A DNA stretch of 7,211 nt from a bacterium (GTDB taxonomy: Bacteria; Bacillota; Clostridia; Christensenellales; CAG-138). Shown here in pieces: positions 1 to 5,740 of the stretch. The DNA is taken from the NCBI GenBank assembly GCA_029218485.1, contig JAQXRK010000156.1, positions 1 through 7,211 of the forward strand, written 5' to 3'. A program made the position numbers and the translations under genes. Every line of letters starts with the position of its first letter. Position 1 is the first letter of the stretch. The notes beneath the pieces are model-generated. The model was not told the DNA's origin. It was given only the letters and a program-made list of their open reading frames with translations, and did no database searches.

Positions 1-918
1 TATTATCTGGCGGCGGAGGTCAATGTCAGCTCGCAGAAATACGGCAAGCCCAATGCGGCGGTCTGCTATCTGCTGGAGGTCGTGCTGGGCGTTTTGAAAA
101 ACCGGCGCGTCTTCCTGCAGCACGGGGTCATCAAGGATGATTTGCCGTTTTTGCACTGGGACAAGAGCCGGTTTTGGATGTTTTGCTGCGCCGCAGCGCC
201 GGAATACGAGTTCGTGCGGGATACGTTCGGATACCCGCCGGGCATGGTTCGGCATGTTGGCCTGTGCCGGTTCGATGGCCTGCGCGGCAGCGGCGCCGAC
301 GCTTCGCTGGTGCTGATCGTGCCGACATGGCGGATGTGGCTCGAGAGAAACCGGGGAGCGGACGCGAGGCAGGCGTTTTTGGACAGCGGGTACTATCGGC
401 AGTGGAACGATTTGCTGCACAGCGAGGCGCTGGACGCCCTGCTGGAGCGGTACGGCAAGCGCGCCGTGTTCTGCCTGCACCGCAACATGCAGGCGTACGA
501 GACGCTGTTCACGAGCGGCTCGGACCGCATACGGGTGGTGCGGTGGCAGGATGCGGATATCGCGGCGCTGCTGAGGGAAGCCGGTACGCTCATCACGGAT
601 TATTCCAGCGTCTATATGGACTTTGCCTATATGAAAAAGCCGCTGGTTTACTTCCAGTTTGACGATGAGGATTACCGAAGCGGGCATCTGCCCGTCGGAT
701 ACTTCCGGTATGAGACGGACGGTTTCGGACCCGTGTGCCGGGATGCGGAAAGCCTGCTCGCGGCGATCGGGGAGATATTCGACGGCGATTGCCGGATGGC
801 GGATGTCTACCGGTCGCGGGTGGACCGGTTTTATCCCCTGCATGATGATAAAAACAGCGAAAGGACCTATCGGACGATTCTGCAAATGCTGAAAGAAGAA
901 AAGAGCGAAACGCTATGA
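1..918 (+). CDS. CDP-glycerol glycerophosphotransferase, 5'-truncated by the window edge
   Basis: The frame is open from base 1, so the gene begins upstream; 305 C-terminal codons are visible and the GTG at 82 is internal, not a start. The protein would transfer glycerol phosphate from CDP-glycerol to a growing glycan or teichoic-acid-like chain at the cytoplasmic membrane face (TagB/TagF, PF04464-type family). Family marks, numbered from the first visible codon: FLQHGVIKDDLP with the HG histidine at 41, VGLCRFD at 86-92, PTWR at 108-111, a second conserved-type histidine in LHRNMQ at 160, and TDYSSV at 199-204 followed by the FAYMKKPLVY stretch and a DGFGPV segment. In TagF the HG histidine, the second histidine and the TDYSS residues line the CDP-glycerol site. 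The CRFD and DGFGP variants resemble the capsule-type branch better than classical wall TagF (recalled, not searched). The last codons overlap the permease start as ATGA, indicating a shared operon. Glycerol versus ribitol donor, and polymerase versus single-unit transferase, cannot be settled here. Confidence 0.9.
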   Translation, partial: YYLAAEVNVSSQKYGKPNAAVCYLLEVVLGVLKNRRVFLQHGVIKDDLPFLHWDKSRFWMFCCAAAPEYEFVRDTFGYPPGMVRHVGLCRFDGLRGSGADASLVLIVPTWRMWLERNRGADARQAFLDSGYYRQWNDLLHSEALDALLERYGKRAVFCLHRNMQAYETLFTSGSDRIRVVRWQDADIAALLREAGTLITDYSSVYMDFAYMKKPLVYFQFDDEDYRSGHLPVGYFRYETDGFGPVCRDAESLLAAIGEIFDGDCRMADVYRSRVDRFYPLHDDKNSERTYRTILQMLKEEKSETL

Positions 919-1703
919 GCAGCTTGAAATTCCGCTTAAAAATGCTGTTCAAATACAAAGATCTGCTGTTCCTGCTGGTGGAACGGGATATCAAGCTCAA
1001 GTACCGCCGGAGCGTTCTCGGGTATGTCTGGAGCATTCTCAATCCGCTGCTCTCGATGTTCGTCATGGTCATCGTATTCTCCAACATGTTCAGCCGCGGC
1101 ATTGAGAATTTTCCCGTCTATTTGATTTGCGGCAACATTATGTTTAGCTTCATGCGCGAGGCGACCACACAGGCCATGCACTCCATCGTCGGCAATGCCG
1201 CACTGCTCAAAAAGATCTATGTGCCCAAATATATCTTCACGCTGTCAAAGGTGACGAGCGCGCTGGTGAACCTGATCTTTTCACTGGGCGCGCTGCTGAT
1301 CGTCATGCTCGTAACGGGGGCGAAGTTCTACTGGTCCAGCCTGCTGATCGTGATTCCGATGCTGCAGCTCTATGTGTTCTGCGTCGGCCTCGGGCTGTTT
1401 CTCGCGCAGGCGAACGTGTTCTTCCGCGATATCCAAAATGTGTGGAGCGTGGTGACGCTCGCCTGGATGTACCTCACGCCGATCTTCTATTCGCTCGATG
1501 CGCTGTCCCCCACGCTGCGGAACTGGATACCGAAGCTCAACCCGATGTACATCTATATCACGCAGTTCCGCGACTTTGTCATGACGGGCGGATGGACCTG
1601 GGATGTGCTGATCTGGCGCGGCGCATTGATCGCCGTCGTCATGCTGTTCATCGGCGTATGGAGCTTTACCAAGACGAAGGACAGGTTCATCCTGTACATC
1701 TGA
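915..1703 (+). CDS. ABC-2 type polysaccharide export permease (TagG/RfbD/Wzm-like)
   Basis: A 262-residue integral membrane protein predicted to be the channel half of an ABC transporter that moves a lipid-linked glycan or teichoic-acid-like polymer outward. The N-terminal cytoplasmic stretch with ERDIKLKYRRS (23-33) leads into the hallmark G-Y-x-W-x-x-LNP (36-44). Hydrophobic segments lie near 36-56, 67-85, 113-134, 142-164, 175-194 and 230-250, giving the expected six. FFRDIQ (169-174) and YLTPIFY (186-192) are further marks of the O-antigen/teichoic acid export permeases. Length matches the family (about 260). The ATG sits in an ATGA overlap with the upstream glycerophosphotransferase, and only a weak purine-rich stretch precedes it, so translation is probably coupled. 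The stop overlaps the ATPase start by one base (TGATG), as usual for a permease/ATPase pair. tagG versus wzm naming depends on the polymer, which the neighbouring CDP-glycerol enzyme suggests is teichoic-acid-like. Confidence 0.93.
   Translation: MSSLKFRLKMLFKYKDLLFLLVERDIKLKYRRSVLGYVWSILNPLLSMFVMVIVFSNMFSRGIENFPVYLICGNIMFSFMREATTQAMHSIVGNAALLKKIYVPKYIFTLSKVTSALVNLIFSLGALLIVMLVTGAKFYWSSLLIVIPMLQLYVFCVGLGLFLAQANVFFRDIQNVWSVVTLAWMYLTPIFYSLDALSPTLRNWIPKLNPMYIYITQFRDFVMTGGWTWDVLIWRGALIAVVMLFIGVWSFTKTKDRFILYI
1681..1695 (+). promoter_or_regulatory. Small inverted repeat just before the ATPase start
   Basis: ACAGG-TTCAT-CCTGT is a perfect 5-base stem with a 5-base loop in the last permease codons, ending 7 bases before the ATG at 1703. 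It occupies the place where a ribosome binding site would be expected, and none is seen. It may be chance; a stem this short is weak, and any role in coupling permease and ATPase translation is inference. Confidence 0.2.
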
Positions 1704-2452
1704 TGCGTATGGAAAAGAACGATATTTGTATCCGAATCGAAAACGGCTCCGTCCGCTTCAACATGGCTTCCGAAAAGATCAACGATCTGAAGGAGTATGC
1801 CGTCAAGCTCATCAAGCGGGAGCTGATGTTCAAGGAGTTCATGGCGCTGCAGGACATCAACCTCACGGTGCGAAAGGGCGAGTCCTGGGCGTTTGTGGGC
1901 CATAACGGCGCGGGAAAATCGACGCTGCTCAAGCTGATCTGCAAGATTTTAACCCCCTATACCGGAACGGTACAGGTCCGCGGCAGCATTGCACCGATGA
2001 TTGAGCTGGGCGCCGGGTTCGATCCGAATCTGACGGCGGAAGAGAACATTTTCATCAACGGCGCGGTGCTCGGACACAGCAGAAAGTTCATGCGCGAGCA
2101 TTTCGACGAGATTGTCGAGTTTGCGGAGCTGCACAAGTTCCTCGGCATGCCGATCAAGAATTATTCCTCCGGCATGAAGGCGCGCCTCGGCTTTGCGGTG
2201 GCAACGATGGTCCAGCCGGACATCCTCGTGGTCGATGAGGTGCTGGCGGTGGGCGACGCCGCTTTTCAGAAGAAGTGTATGAACCGCATGGAGGAGATGC
2301 TCAAAAACGGCACCACGCTCCTGTTCGTCTCCCATTCCAACGCCGCGGTGCGCCGGATGTGTCAAAACGCGGTGTGGCTCGATCATGGACGGATATTGAT
2401 GACCGGTACGGCGGAGGAGGTCTGTCATGCCTATGAGGAAGCGGGGAAATAG
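1703..2452 (+). CDS. ABC transporter ATPase for polysaccharide export (TagH/RfbE/Wzt-like, core domain only)
   Basis: A 249-residue ATPase that powers export through the preceding permease. Visible elements: Walker A GHNGAGKST at 66-74, the family-typical IELGAGFDPNLTAEEN region at 100-115, ABC signature YSSGMKAR at 154-161, Walker B ILVVDE at 174-179 with the following VLAVGD, and switch histidine SH at 210-211. The segment before Walker A (LKE.. to EFMALQDINL) is typical of polysaccharide exporters. The protein ends about 38 residues after the switch histidine, so it lacks both the C-terminal carbohydrate-binding domain of O8/O9a-type Wzt and the long tail of Bacillus TagH. The frame stays open back to 1442 inside the permease gene, but the start at 1703 is chosen because TGATG couples it to the permease stop and because homology begins there; ATG 1709 is an alternative. 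No good ribosome binding site precedes it. The 3' end overlaps the next gene by 26 bases. Confidence 0.94.
   Translation: MRMEKNDICIRIENGSVRFNMASEKINDLKEYAVKLIKRELMFKEFMALQDINLTVRKGESWAFVGHNGAGKSTLLKLICKILTPYTGTVQVRGSIAPMIELGAGFDPNLTAEENIFINGAVLGHSRKFMREHFDEIVEFAELHKFLGMPIKNYSSGMKARLGFAVATMVQPDILVVDEVLAVGDAAFQKKCMNRMEEMLKNGTTLLFVSHSNAAVRRMCQNAVWLDHGRILMTGTAEEVCHAYEEAGK
2415..2420 (+). promoter_or_regulatory. Ribosome binding site for the glycosyltransferase, inside the ATPase gene
   Basis: A perfect AGGAGG lies 6 bases before the ATG at 2427, within the ATPase coding sequence. This spacing decides the start in favour of 2427 over the in-frame ATG at 2433 and shows that the 26-base gene overlap is real rather than an annotation artefact. 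Confidence 0.8.
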
Positions 2453-3386
2453 CGTGCAGGATCGTGCGCGCTGCCGGTTGATTACGGTCGTTCTGCTGAG
2501 CTATCGCAGCGAACACCTGATGGATGCGCTTGCTTCCGTGCTGGAGCAGACGTATCCCCGCATCCAGCTGATCCTCGCCGACGATGGCACGGAGCGGTTT
2601 GATGCGGCGGGCGTCGAGCAATTTGTGCTGCGGAACCAGAGGGGAAATATCGAGAGCTTTCGGCTGCTGCACGCGGCCGTCAACACCGGCACCGTCGCGA
2701 ATTACAACCGTGCGCTGCGCATTGCGGAGGGGGACTATATCTACCCGCTCGCGGCGGATGACGTCTATATGAACCGGAACACGCTCAAACGCTGGACCGC
2801 GTATTTCATGAAGCACGATGTGCCGGTTATGTGCGCGTATTGTACGAATTATGACGAGACGCTCATGCACGCGCAGGGACGCTGGCCCCGCCCGGATCAC
2901 GCGAGGCTGATCATGAGCGGCGCATCGCGGGAGATCTACCGTGCCATGGAGGTGCAAAAGCTCCTGCCGGGGTGCACGATGGCCAGAACGCGGCGCAGCC
3001 TCGAAACGCTCGGATACTTTGACGAGAGCTACCGCCTGCTCGAGGATTATCCCTTTATGATGCGCATTTTGCGGGAGGGCGCGCCGGTCGGGTTCTGGCC
3101 GCACAGCGCCGTCAAGCGCAGATGCGGCGGCGTCAGCGACAGCAGGGCGCCGCACCCGCAGTTGGTTGCGGATATGGAGCGGTTTTATGAGCATGAGCTG
3201 TTTTTGCACAGCGAGGACCCGGAGCGGCTGTGCGCGGCGCTTCGATCGATCGAGGAGAGACGGCAGGCGGCGCTCGCGGTAGCGCAGCAATGGAATGAGG
3301 GGAATTTCCGAAAGAGGGTATGCATTGGTCTGAAGCATCCCAGGTGGCTGCTTGGCAGGCTGTATCACTGGCTCATCAAAACTTGA
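2427..3386 (+). CDS. Family 2 glycosyltransferase (GT-A fold)
   Basis: A 319-residue cytoplasmic or membrane-associated glycosyltransferase, predicted to move a sugar from a nucleotide donor onto the glycan made by this locus. The GT-A start is clear: ITVVLLSYRSEHLMDALASV at 19-38, EQTYP at 40-44, and the nucleotide-binding ADDG at 51-54. The metal/diphosphate motif is AADDV at 109-113, after AEGDYIYPL. GYFDESYRLLEDYPFM (196-211) carries the downstream ED pair (206-207) common in GT2 enzymes and a likely catalytic-base region. The C-terminus is basic and aromatic (HPRWLLGRLYHWLIK) and may contact the membrane; no clear transmembrane helix is seen. It has its own strong ribosome binding site inside the ATPase gene. 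Donor and acceptor cannot be read from the sequence; the position directly before the dTDP-sugar genes makes the dTDP-amino sugar a candidate donor, but this is inference. Confidence 0.88.
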   Translation: MPMRKRGNSVQDRARCRLITVVLLSYRSEHLMDALASVLEQTYPRIQLILADDGTERFDAAGVEQFVLRNQRGNIESFRLLHAAVNTGTVANYNRALRIAEGDYIYPLAADDVYMNRNTLKRWTAYFMKHDVPVMCAYCTNYDETLMHAQGRWPRPDHARLIMSGASREIYRAMEVQKLLPGCTMARTRRSLETLGYFDESYRLLEDYPFMMRILREGAPVGFWPHSAVKRRCGGVSDSRAPHPQLVADMERFYEHELFLHSEDPERLCAALRSIEERRQAALAVAQQWNEGNFRKRVCIGLKHPRWLLGRLYHWLIKT

Positions 3387-3393
3387 AGGGGGA
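3386..3393 (+). promoter_or_regulatory. Ribosome binding site for rfbA
   Basis: AAGGGGGA begins on the last base of the glycosyltransferase stop codon and lies 8 bases before the ATG at 3402. It fixes the rfbA start. The 15-base gap shows no promoter-like or terminator-like element. Confidence 0.65.
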
Positions 3394-3401
3394 CGATTGA
3401 T

Positions 3402-4289
3402 ATGAAGGGCATCATTTTGGCCGGCGGAGCCGGAACGAGGTTGTACCCGCTTACCATGGTGACGAGCAAGCAATTGCTTCCGGTCTATGATAAGCCGATG
3501 ATCTATTATCCGCTTTCCACCCTGATGCTTGCCGGCATTCAGGACATTCTCATCATTTCAACGCCGGCGGATCTGCCAAATTTCAAACGCTTGCTGGGCG
3601 ATGGGAGTCAGTATGGCGTTCGCTGTTCCTATGCGGAGCAGCCGAGTCCGGACGGGTTGGCGCAGGCGTTCATCATCGGCGAATCGTTCATCGGGCAGGA
3701 TTGCTGCGCGATGATTCTCGGGGACAATATCTTCTATGGAAACGGGCTGACGAGGCTGCTCAACAGCGCGGTCAGGAACGCTTCACAGGGTGTAGCAACG
3801 ATCTTTGGCTATTATGTGGACGATCCGGAGCGGTTCGGAATCATGGAGCTGGATGGCGACGGGAACGTGCTCAGTCTGGAGGAAAAGCCCAGCGAGCCCA
3901 AATCGAATTACTGTATCACCGGCCTGTATTTCTACGACAATCGCTGCATCGAGCTTGCAAAGCAGGTCAAACCTTCGGCGCGGGGCGAACTCGAGATCAC
4001 CTCGCTGAACGAGCTTTACCTGCGGAGCGGGAGCCTGCACGCCGAGGTGATGGGGCGCGGCTTTGCGTGGCTGGATACCGGTACGTTCGACAGCCTGGTG
4101 GACGCCGCCGATTTTGTGAAGACCATTGAGCGGCGGCAGGGAATCCAGATTTCCGCACCGGAGGAGATCGCATACAGAAAGGGCTGGATCAGCAGGGAAG
4201 CGCTGCTCGCCGCTGCGGAAAAATACGGAAAATCTCCCTATGGGACGAATTTGCACCGCGTGGCCGAGGGCAGAATTCGCTATTGTTGA
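3402..4289 (+). CDS. rfbA: Glucose-1-phosphate thymidylyltransferase (RfbA/RmlA)
   Basis: A 295-residue cytoplasmic enzyme making dTDP-glucose from dTTP and glucose 1-phosphate, the first step of the dTDP-deoxysugar branch encoded here. The N-terminal nucleotide-binding signature GGAGTRLYPLT (8-18) is followed by SKQLLPV with K23 and DKPMIYYPLSTLMLAGI (30-46). EQPSPDGLAQ (80-89) matches the thymine-recognition segment; LGDN at 107-110 supplies the metal-binding Asp109; EEKP at 161-164 and WLDTGT at 224-229 supply Lys163 and Asp226, matching the second metal site and sugar-binding region of RmlA. The length (about 290) and the C-terminal helical part (EEIAYRKGWI onward) are normal for the short RmlA class. 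It starts 15 bases after the glycosyltransferase and ends 9 bases before rfbB. There is no rmlC or rmlD in the window, so here the enzyme serves the amino sugar rather than, on visible evidence, rhamnose. Confidence 0.98.
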   Translation: MKGIILAGGAGTRLYPLTMVTSKQLLPVYDKPMIYYPLSTLMLAGIQDILIISTPADLPNFKRLLGDGSQYGVRCSYAEQPSPDGLAQAFIIGESFIGQDCCAMILGDNIFYGNGLTRLLNSAVRNASQGVATIFGYYVDDPERFGIMELDGDGNVLSLEEKPSEPKSNYCITGLYFYDNRCIELAKQVKPSARGELEITSLNELYLRSGSLHAEVMGRGFAWLDTGTFDSLVDAADFVKTIERRQGIQISAPEEIAYRKGWISREALLAAAEKYGKSPYGTNLHRVAEGRIRYC

Positions 4290-4294
4290 GGAGG
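4289..4294 (+). promoter_or_regulatory. Ribosome binding site for rfbB, short spacing
   Basis: AGGAGG starts on the last base of the rfbA stop and lies only 4 bases from the ATG at 4299, closer than the usual 5-9. No other in-frame ATG nearby fits better, and the Rossmann fold begins at residue 5, so the start is still well supported. Confidence 0.65.
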
Positions 4295-4298
4295 GCAT

Positions 4299-5324
4299 AT
4301 GGAGCATCGCACGATCATCGTGACCGGCGGCGCCGGGTTTATCGGCAGCAATTTCATCTTCTACCTGCTGGAGAACACCGAGGATCACGTCGTTTGTCTG
4401 GACAGCTTAACGTATGCCGGCAATCTGTCCACGCTGGCGGGCGTGGCGAACCACCCACGGTTTCGGTTTGTGCGCGGCGATATCACCGATCGGGAGGCGG
4501 TGTATCGTCTGTTTGAGGAAACGGCGCCGGATGTGGTTGTCAATTTTGCTGCGGAGAGCCATGTGGACCGGTCGATCGAGAACCCGGGCGTTTTTCTGCA
4601 GACGAATATTATCGGCACGCAGACGCTGCTGGACGCCTGCCGCAAATACGGCATTCAGCGCTACCATCAGGTTTCGACCGACGAGGTGTACGGAGATCTG
4701 CCGCTGGACCGGCCGGATCTGATGTTTACCGAGACGACGCCGATCCATACGAGCAGCCCGTATTCCGCCTCGAAAGCGGCGGCGGATTTGCTGGTGCTGG
4801 CATACCACAGAACCTATGGGCTGCCGGTGAGCATCTCGCGCTGTTCCAACAACTACGGGCCGTATCATTTTCCGGAGAAGCTGATACCGCTCATGATCAT
4901 CAACGCGTTGCACGACAAACCGCTGCCGGTGTACGGCACCGGGGAGAATGTGCGCGATTGGCTGTATGTGGAGGATCACTGCAAGGCCATTGACCTGATC
5001 GTGCGCAACGGCCGCGTGGGAGAGGTTTACAATATCGGCGGACACAACGAAATGCGCAATATCGATATCGTCCGCCTGATCGTACACGCTCTGGGAAAGA
5101 GCGAGGACCTGATACGGTTTGTCGCGGACAGGAAGGGGCATGACCGGCGCTATGCGATTGATCCGTCGAAGATTCACCGCGAGCTGGGCTGGCTGCCGGA
5201 GACAAAATTTGAGGACGGGCTTCAGAAGACGATCGACTGGTATCTGCAGAACGAGGATTGGTGGGGCGCGATCATCAGCGGCGAGTATCAGACCTATTAT
5301 CAAAGGATGTACGGAGACAGATGA
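4299..5324 (+). CDS. rfbB: dTDP-glucose 4,6-dehydratase (RfbB/RmlB)
   Basis: A 341-residue NAD-dependent short-chain dehydrogenase/reductase of the extended class, converting dTDP-glucose to dTDP-4-keto-6-deoxyglucose in the cytoplasm. The dinucleotide-binding motif TGGAGFIGS is at 9-17, D35-S36-L37-T38-Y39-A40-G41 is the typical cofactor and substrate loop, and AAESHVDRSI lies at 84-93. The active site is complete: the STDEVYG motif at 126-132 gives the dehydratase-specific Thr127-Asp128-Glu129, and YSASK at 155-159 gives Tyr155 and Lys159. The substrate-binding segment NNYGPY.FPEKLIP is at 184-197, and the late YNIGG and RKGHDRRYAID stretches are classical for RmlB. Length is normal for Gram-positive members. 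Its stop overlaps the ketoisomerase start (ATGA), placing the branch-point enzyme directly beside the one that uses its product. Confidence 0.98.
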   Translation: MEHRTIIVTGGAGFIGSNFIFYLLENTEDHVVCLDSLTYAGNLSTLAGVANHPRFRFVRGDITDREAVYRLFEETAPDVVVNFAAESHVDRSIENPGVFLQTNIIGTQTLLDACRKYGIQRYHQVSTDEVYGDLPLDRPDLMFTETTPIHTSSPYSASKAAADLLVLAYHRTYGLPVSISRCSNNYGPYHFPEKLIPLMIINALHDKPLPVYGTGENVRDWLYVEDHCKAIDLIVRNGRVGEVYNIGGHNEMRNIDIVRLIVHALGKSEDLIRFVADRKGHDRRYAIDPSKIHRELGWLPETKFEDGLQKTIDWYLQNEDWWGAIISGEYQTYYQRMYGDR

Positions 5325-5740
5325 CGATGCTGACGGGAGTGGAGCGCATTGCCTTTACCGGCCATGCGGATGCGCGCGGCGCGCTGGTAGCCATAGAGAA
5401 CAACCGCGACCTGCCCTATGCAATCCAGCGGATTTATTATATCTATGGGGCAGCGGGCGACGCCGTGCGGGGGAAGCACGCGCATAAGGATCTGAAGCAG
5501 ACGCTGGTCTGCGTTGCGGGTTCCTGCGATATCCTGCTAGACAATGGGCATGAACTGGAGATCGTGCGGCTCGACCGGCCGGACGCGGGCATCTATATCC
5601 ATGGCCTGATCTGGCGTGAAATGATGCACTTTTCGCCGGACTGCGTGCTGCTCGCATTGGTCGACCGGCCGTATGATCCGCAGGACTATATCCATGATTA
5701 CAACGAATTTCGCTCTTTGGTGGAGGAGGAGAAACCATGA
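5321..5740 (+). CDS. dTDP-4-keto-6-deoxyglucose 3,4-ketoisomerase (FdtA/QdtA-type, WxcM-like cupin)
   Basis: A 139-residue single-domain cupin predicted to shift the keto group of dTDP-4-keto-6-deoxyglucose from C4 to C3, creating the substrate for C3 amination. The core is ENNRDLPYAIQRIYYIYG (26-43) and RGKHAHK (50-56), whose His53 and His55 correspond to the catalytic histidines of Aneurinibacillus FdtA. LVCVAGSCDILLDNG (62-76) and the end motif RPYDPQDYIHDYNEF (116-130) are also family-typical. The size is that of stand-alone FdtA. An open frame runs upstream to 5258 inside rfbB, but the start at 5321 is preferred: it forms an ATGA overlap with the rfbB stop, GGAG lies just before it, and the family N-terminus fits. 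ATG 5327 is an alternative. FdtA-like enzymes give the galacto product and QdtA-like ones the gluco product; I cannot tell which applies, so no symbol is given. Confidence 0.92.
   Translation: MTMLTGVERIAFTGHADARGALVAIENNRDLPYAIQRIYYIYGAAGDAVRGKHAHKDLKQTLVCVAGSCDILLDNGHELEIVRLDRPDAGIYIHGLIWREMMHFSPDCVLLALVDRPYDPQDYIHDYNEFRSLVEEEKP
5724..5729 (+). promoter_or_regulatory. Ribosome binding site for the aminotransferase
   Basis: AGGAGG inside the last codons of the ketoisomerase gene lies 7 bases before the ATG at 5737, fixing that start and adding independent initiation to the ATGA overlap. Confidence 0.75.

Noticed and set aside
1442..1702. In-frame 87-codon extension upstream of the ATPase, inside the permease gene.
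   Set aside because: The extension overlaps coding sequence of an intact permease, its translation looks unlike any ABC ATPase N-terminus, and a coupled TGATG start exists at 1703.
3421..3433. Perfect inverted repeat CCGGC-GGA-GCCGG near the start of rfbA, and a similar CCGGC-GGC-GCCGG at 4324-4336 near the start of rfbB.
   Set aside because: Both encode the glycine-rich nucleotide-binding loops; the symmetry follows from GGC/GGA/GCC codons for Gly and Ala, with no U-tract or other regulatory mark.
2301..3473. A 390-codon open frame on the minus strand, longer than the glycosyltransferase gene opposite it.
   Set aside because: It spans three unrelated plus-strand genes, has no recognisable domain, is rich in Arg, His and Pro as expected for the complement of GC-rich coding sequence, and opposes well-supported genes.
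4407..5303. A 298-codon minus-strand open frame opposite rfbB.
   Set aside because: It mirrors rfbB codons, shows no domain, and no start signal or promoter was visible for it.
5258..5320. In-frame 21-codon extension upstream of the ketoisomerase, inside rfbB.
   Set aside because: Stand-alone FdtA-type proteins are about the 139 residues given by the start at 5321, which also makes the ATGA overlap with the rfbB stop.
5571..5671. Two copies of a CGACCGGCCG-type 10-base word in the ketoisomerase gene, about 90 bases apart.
   Set aside because: Both encode Asp-Arg-Pro within a single intact domain; no spacing or structure suggests a repeat array or recombination site.
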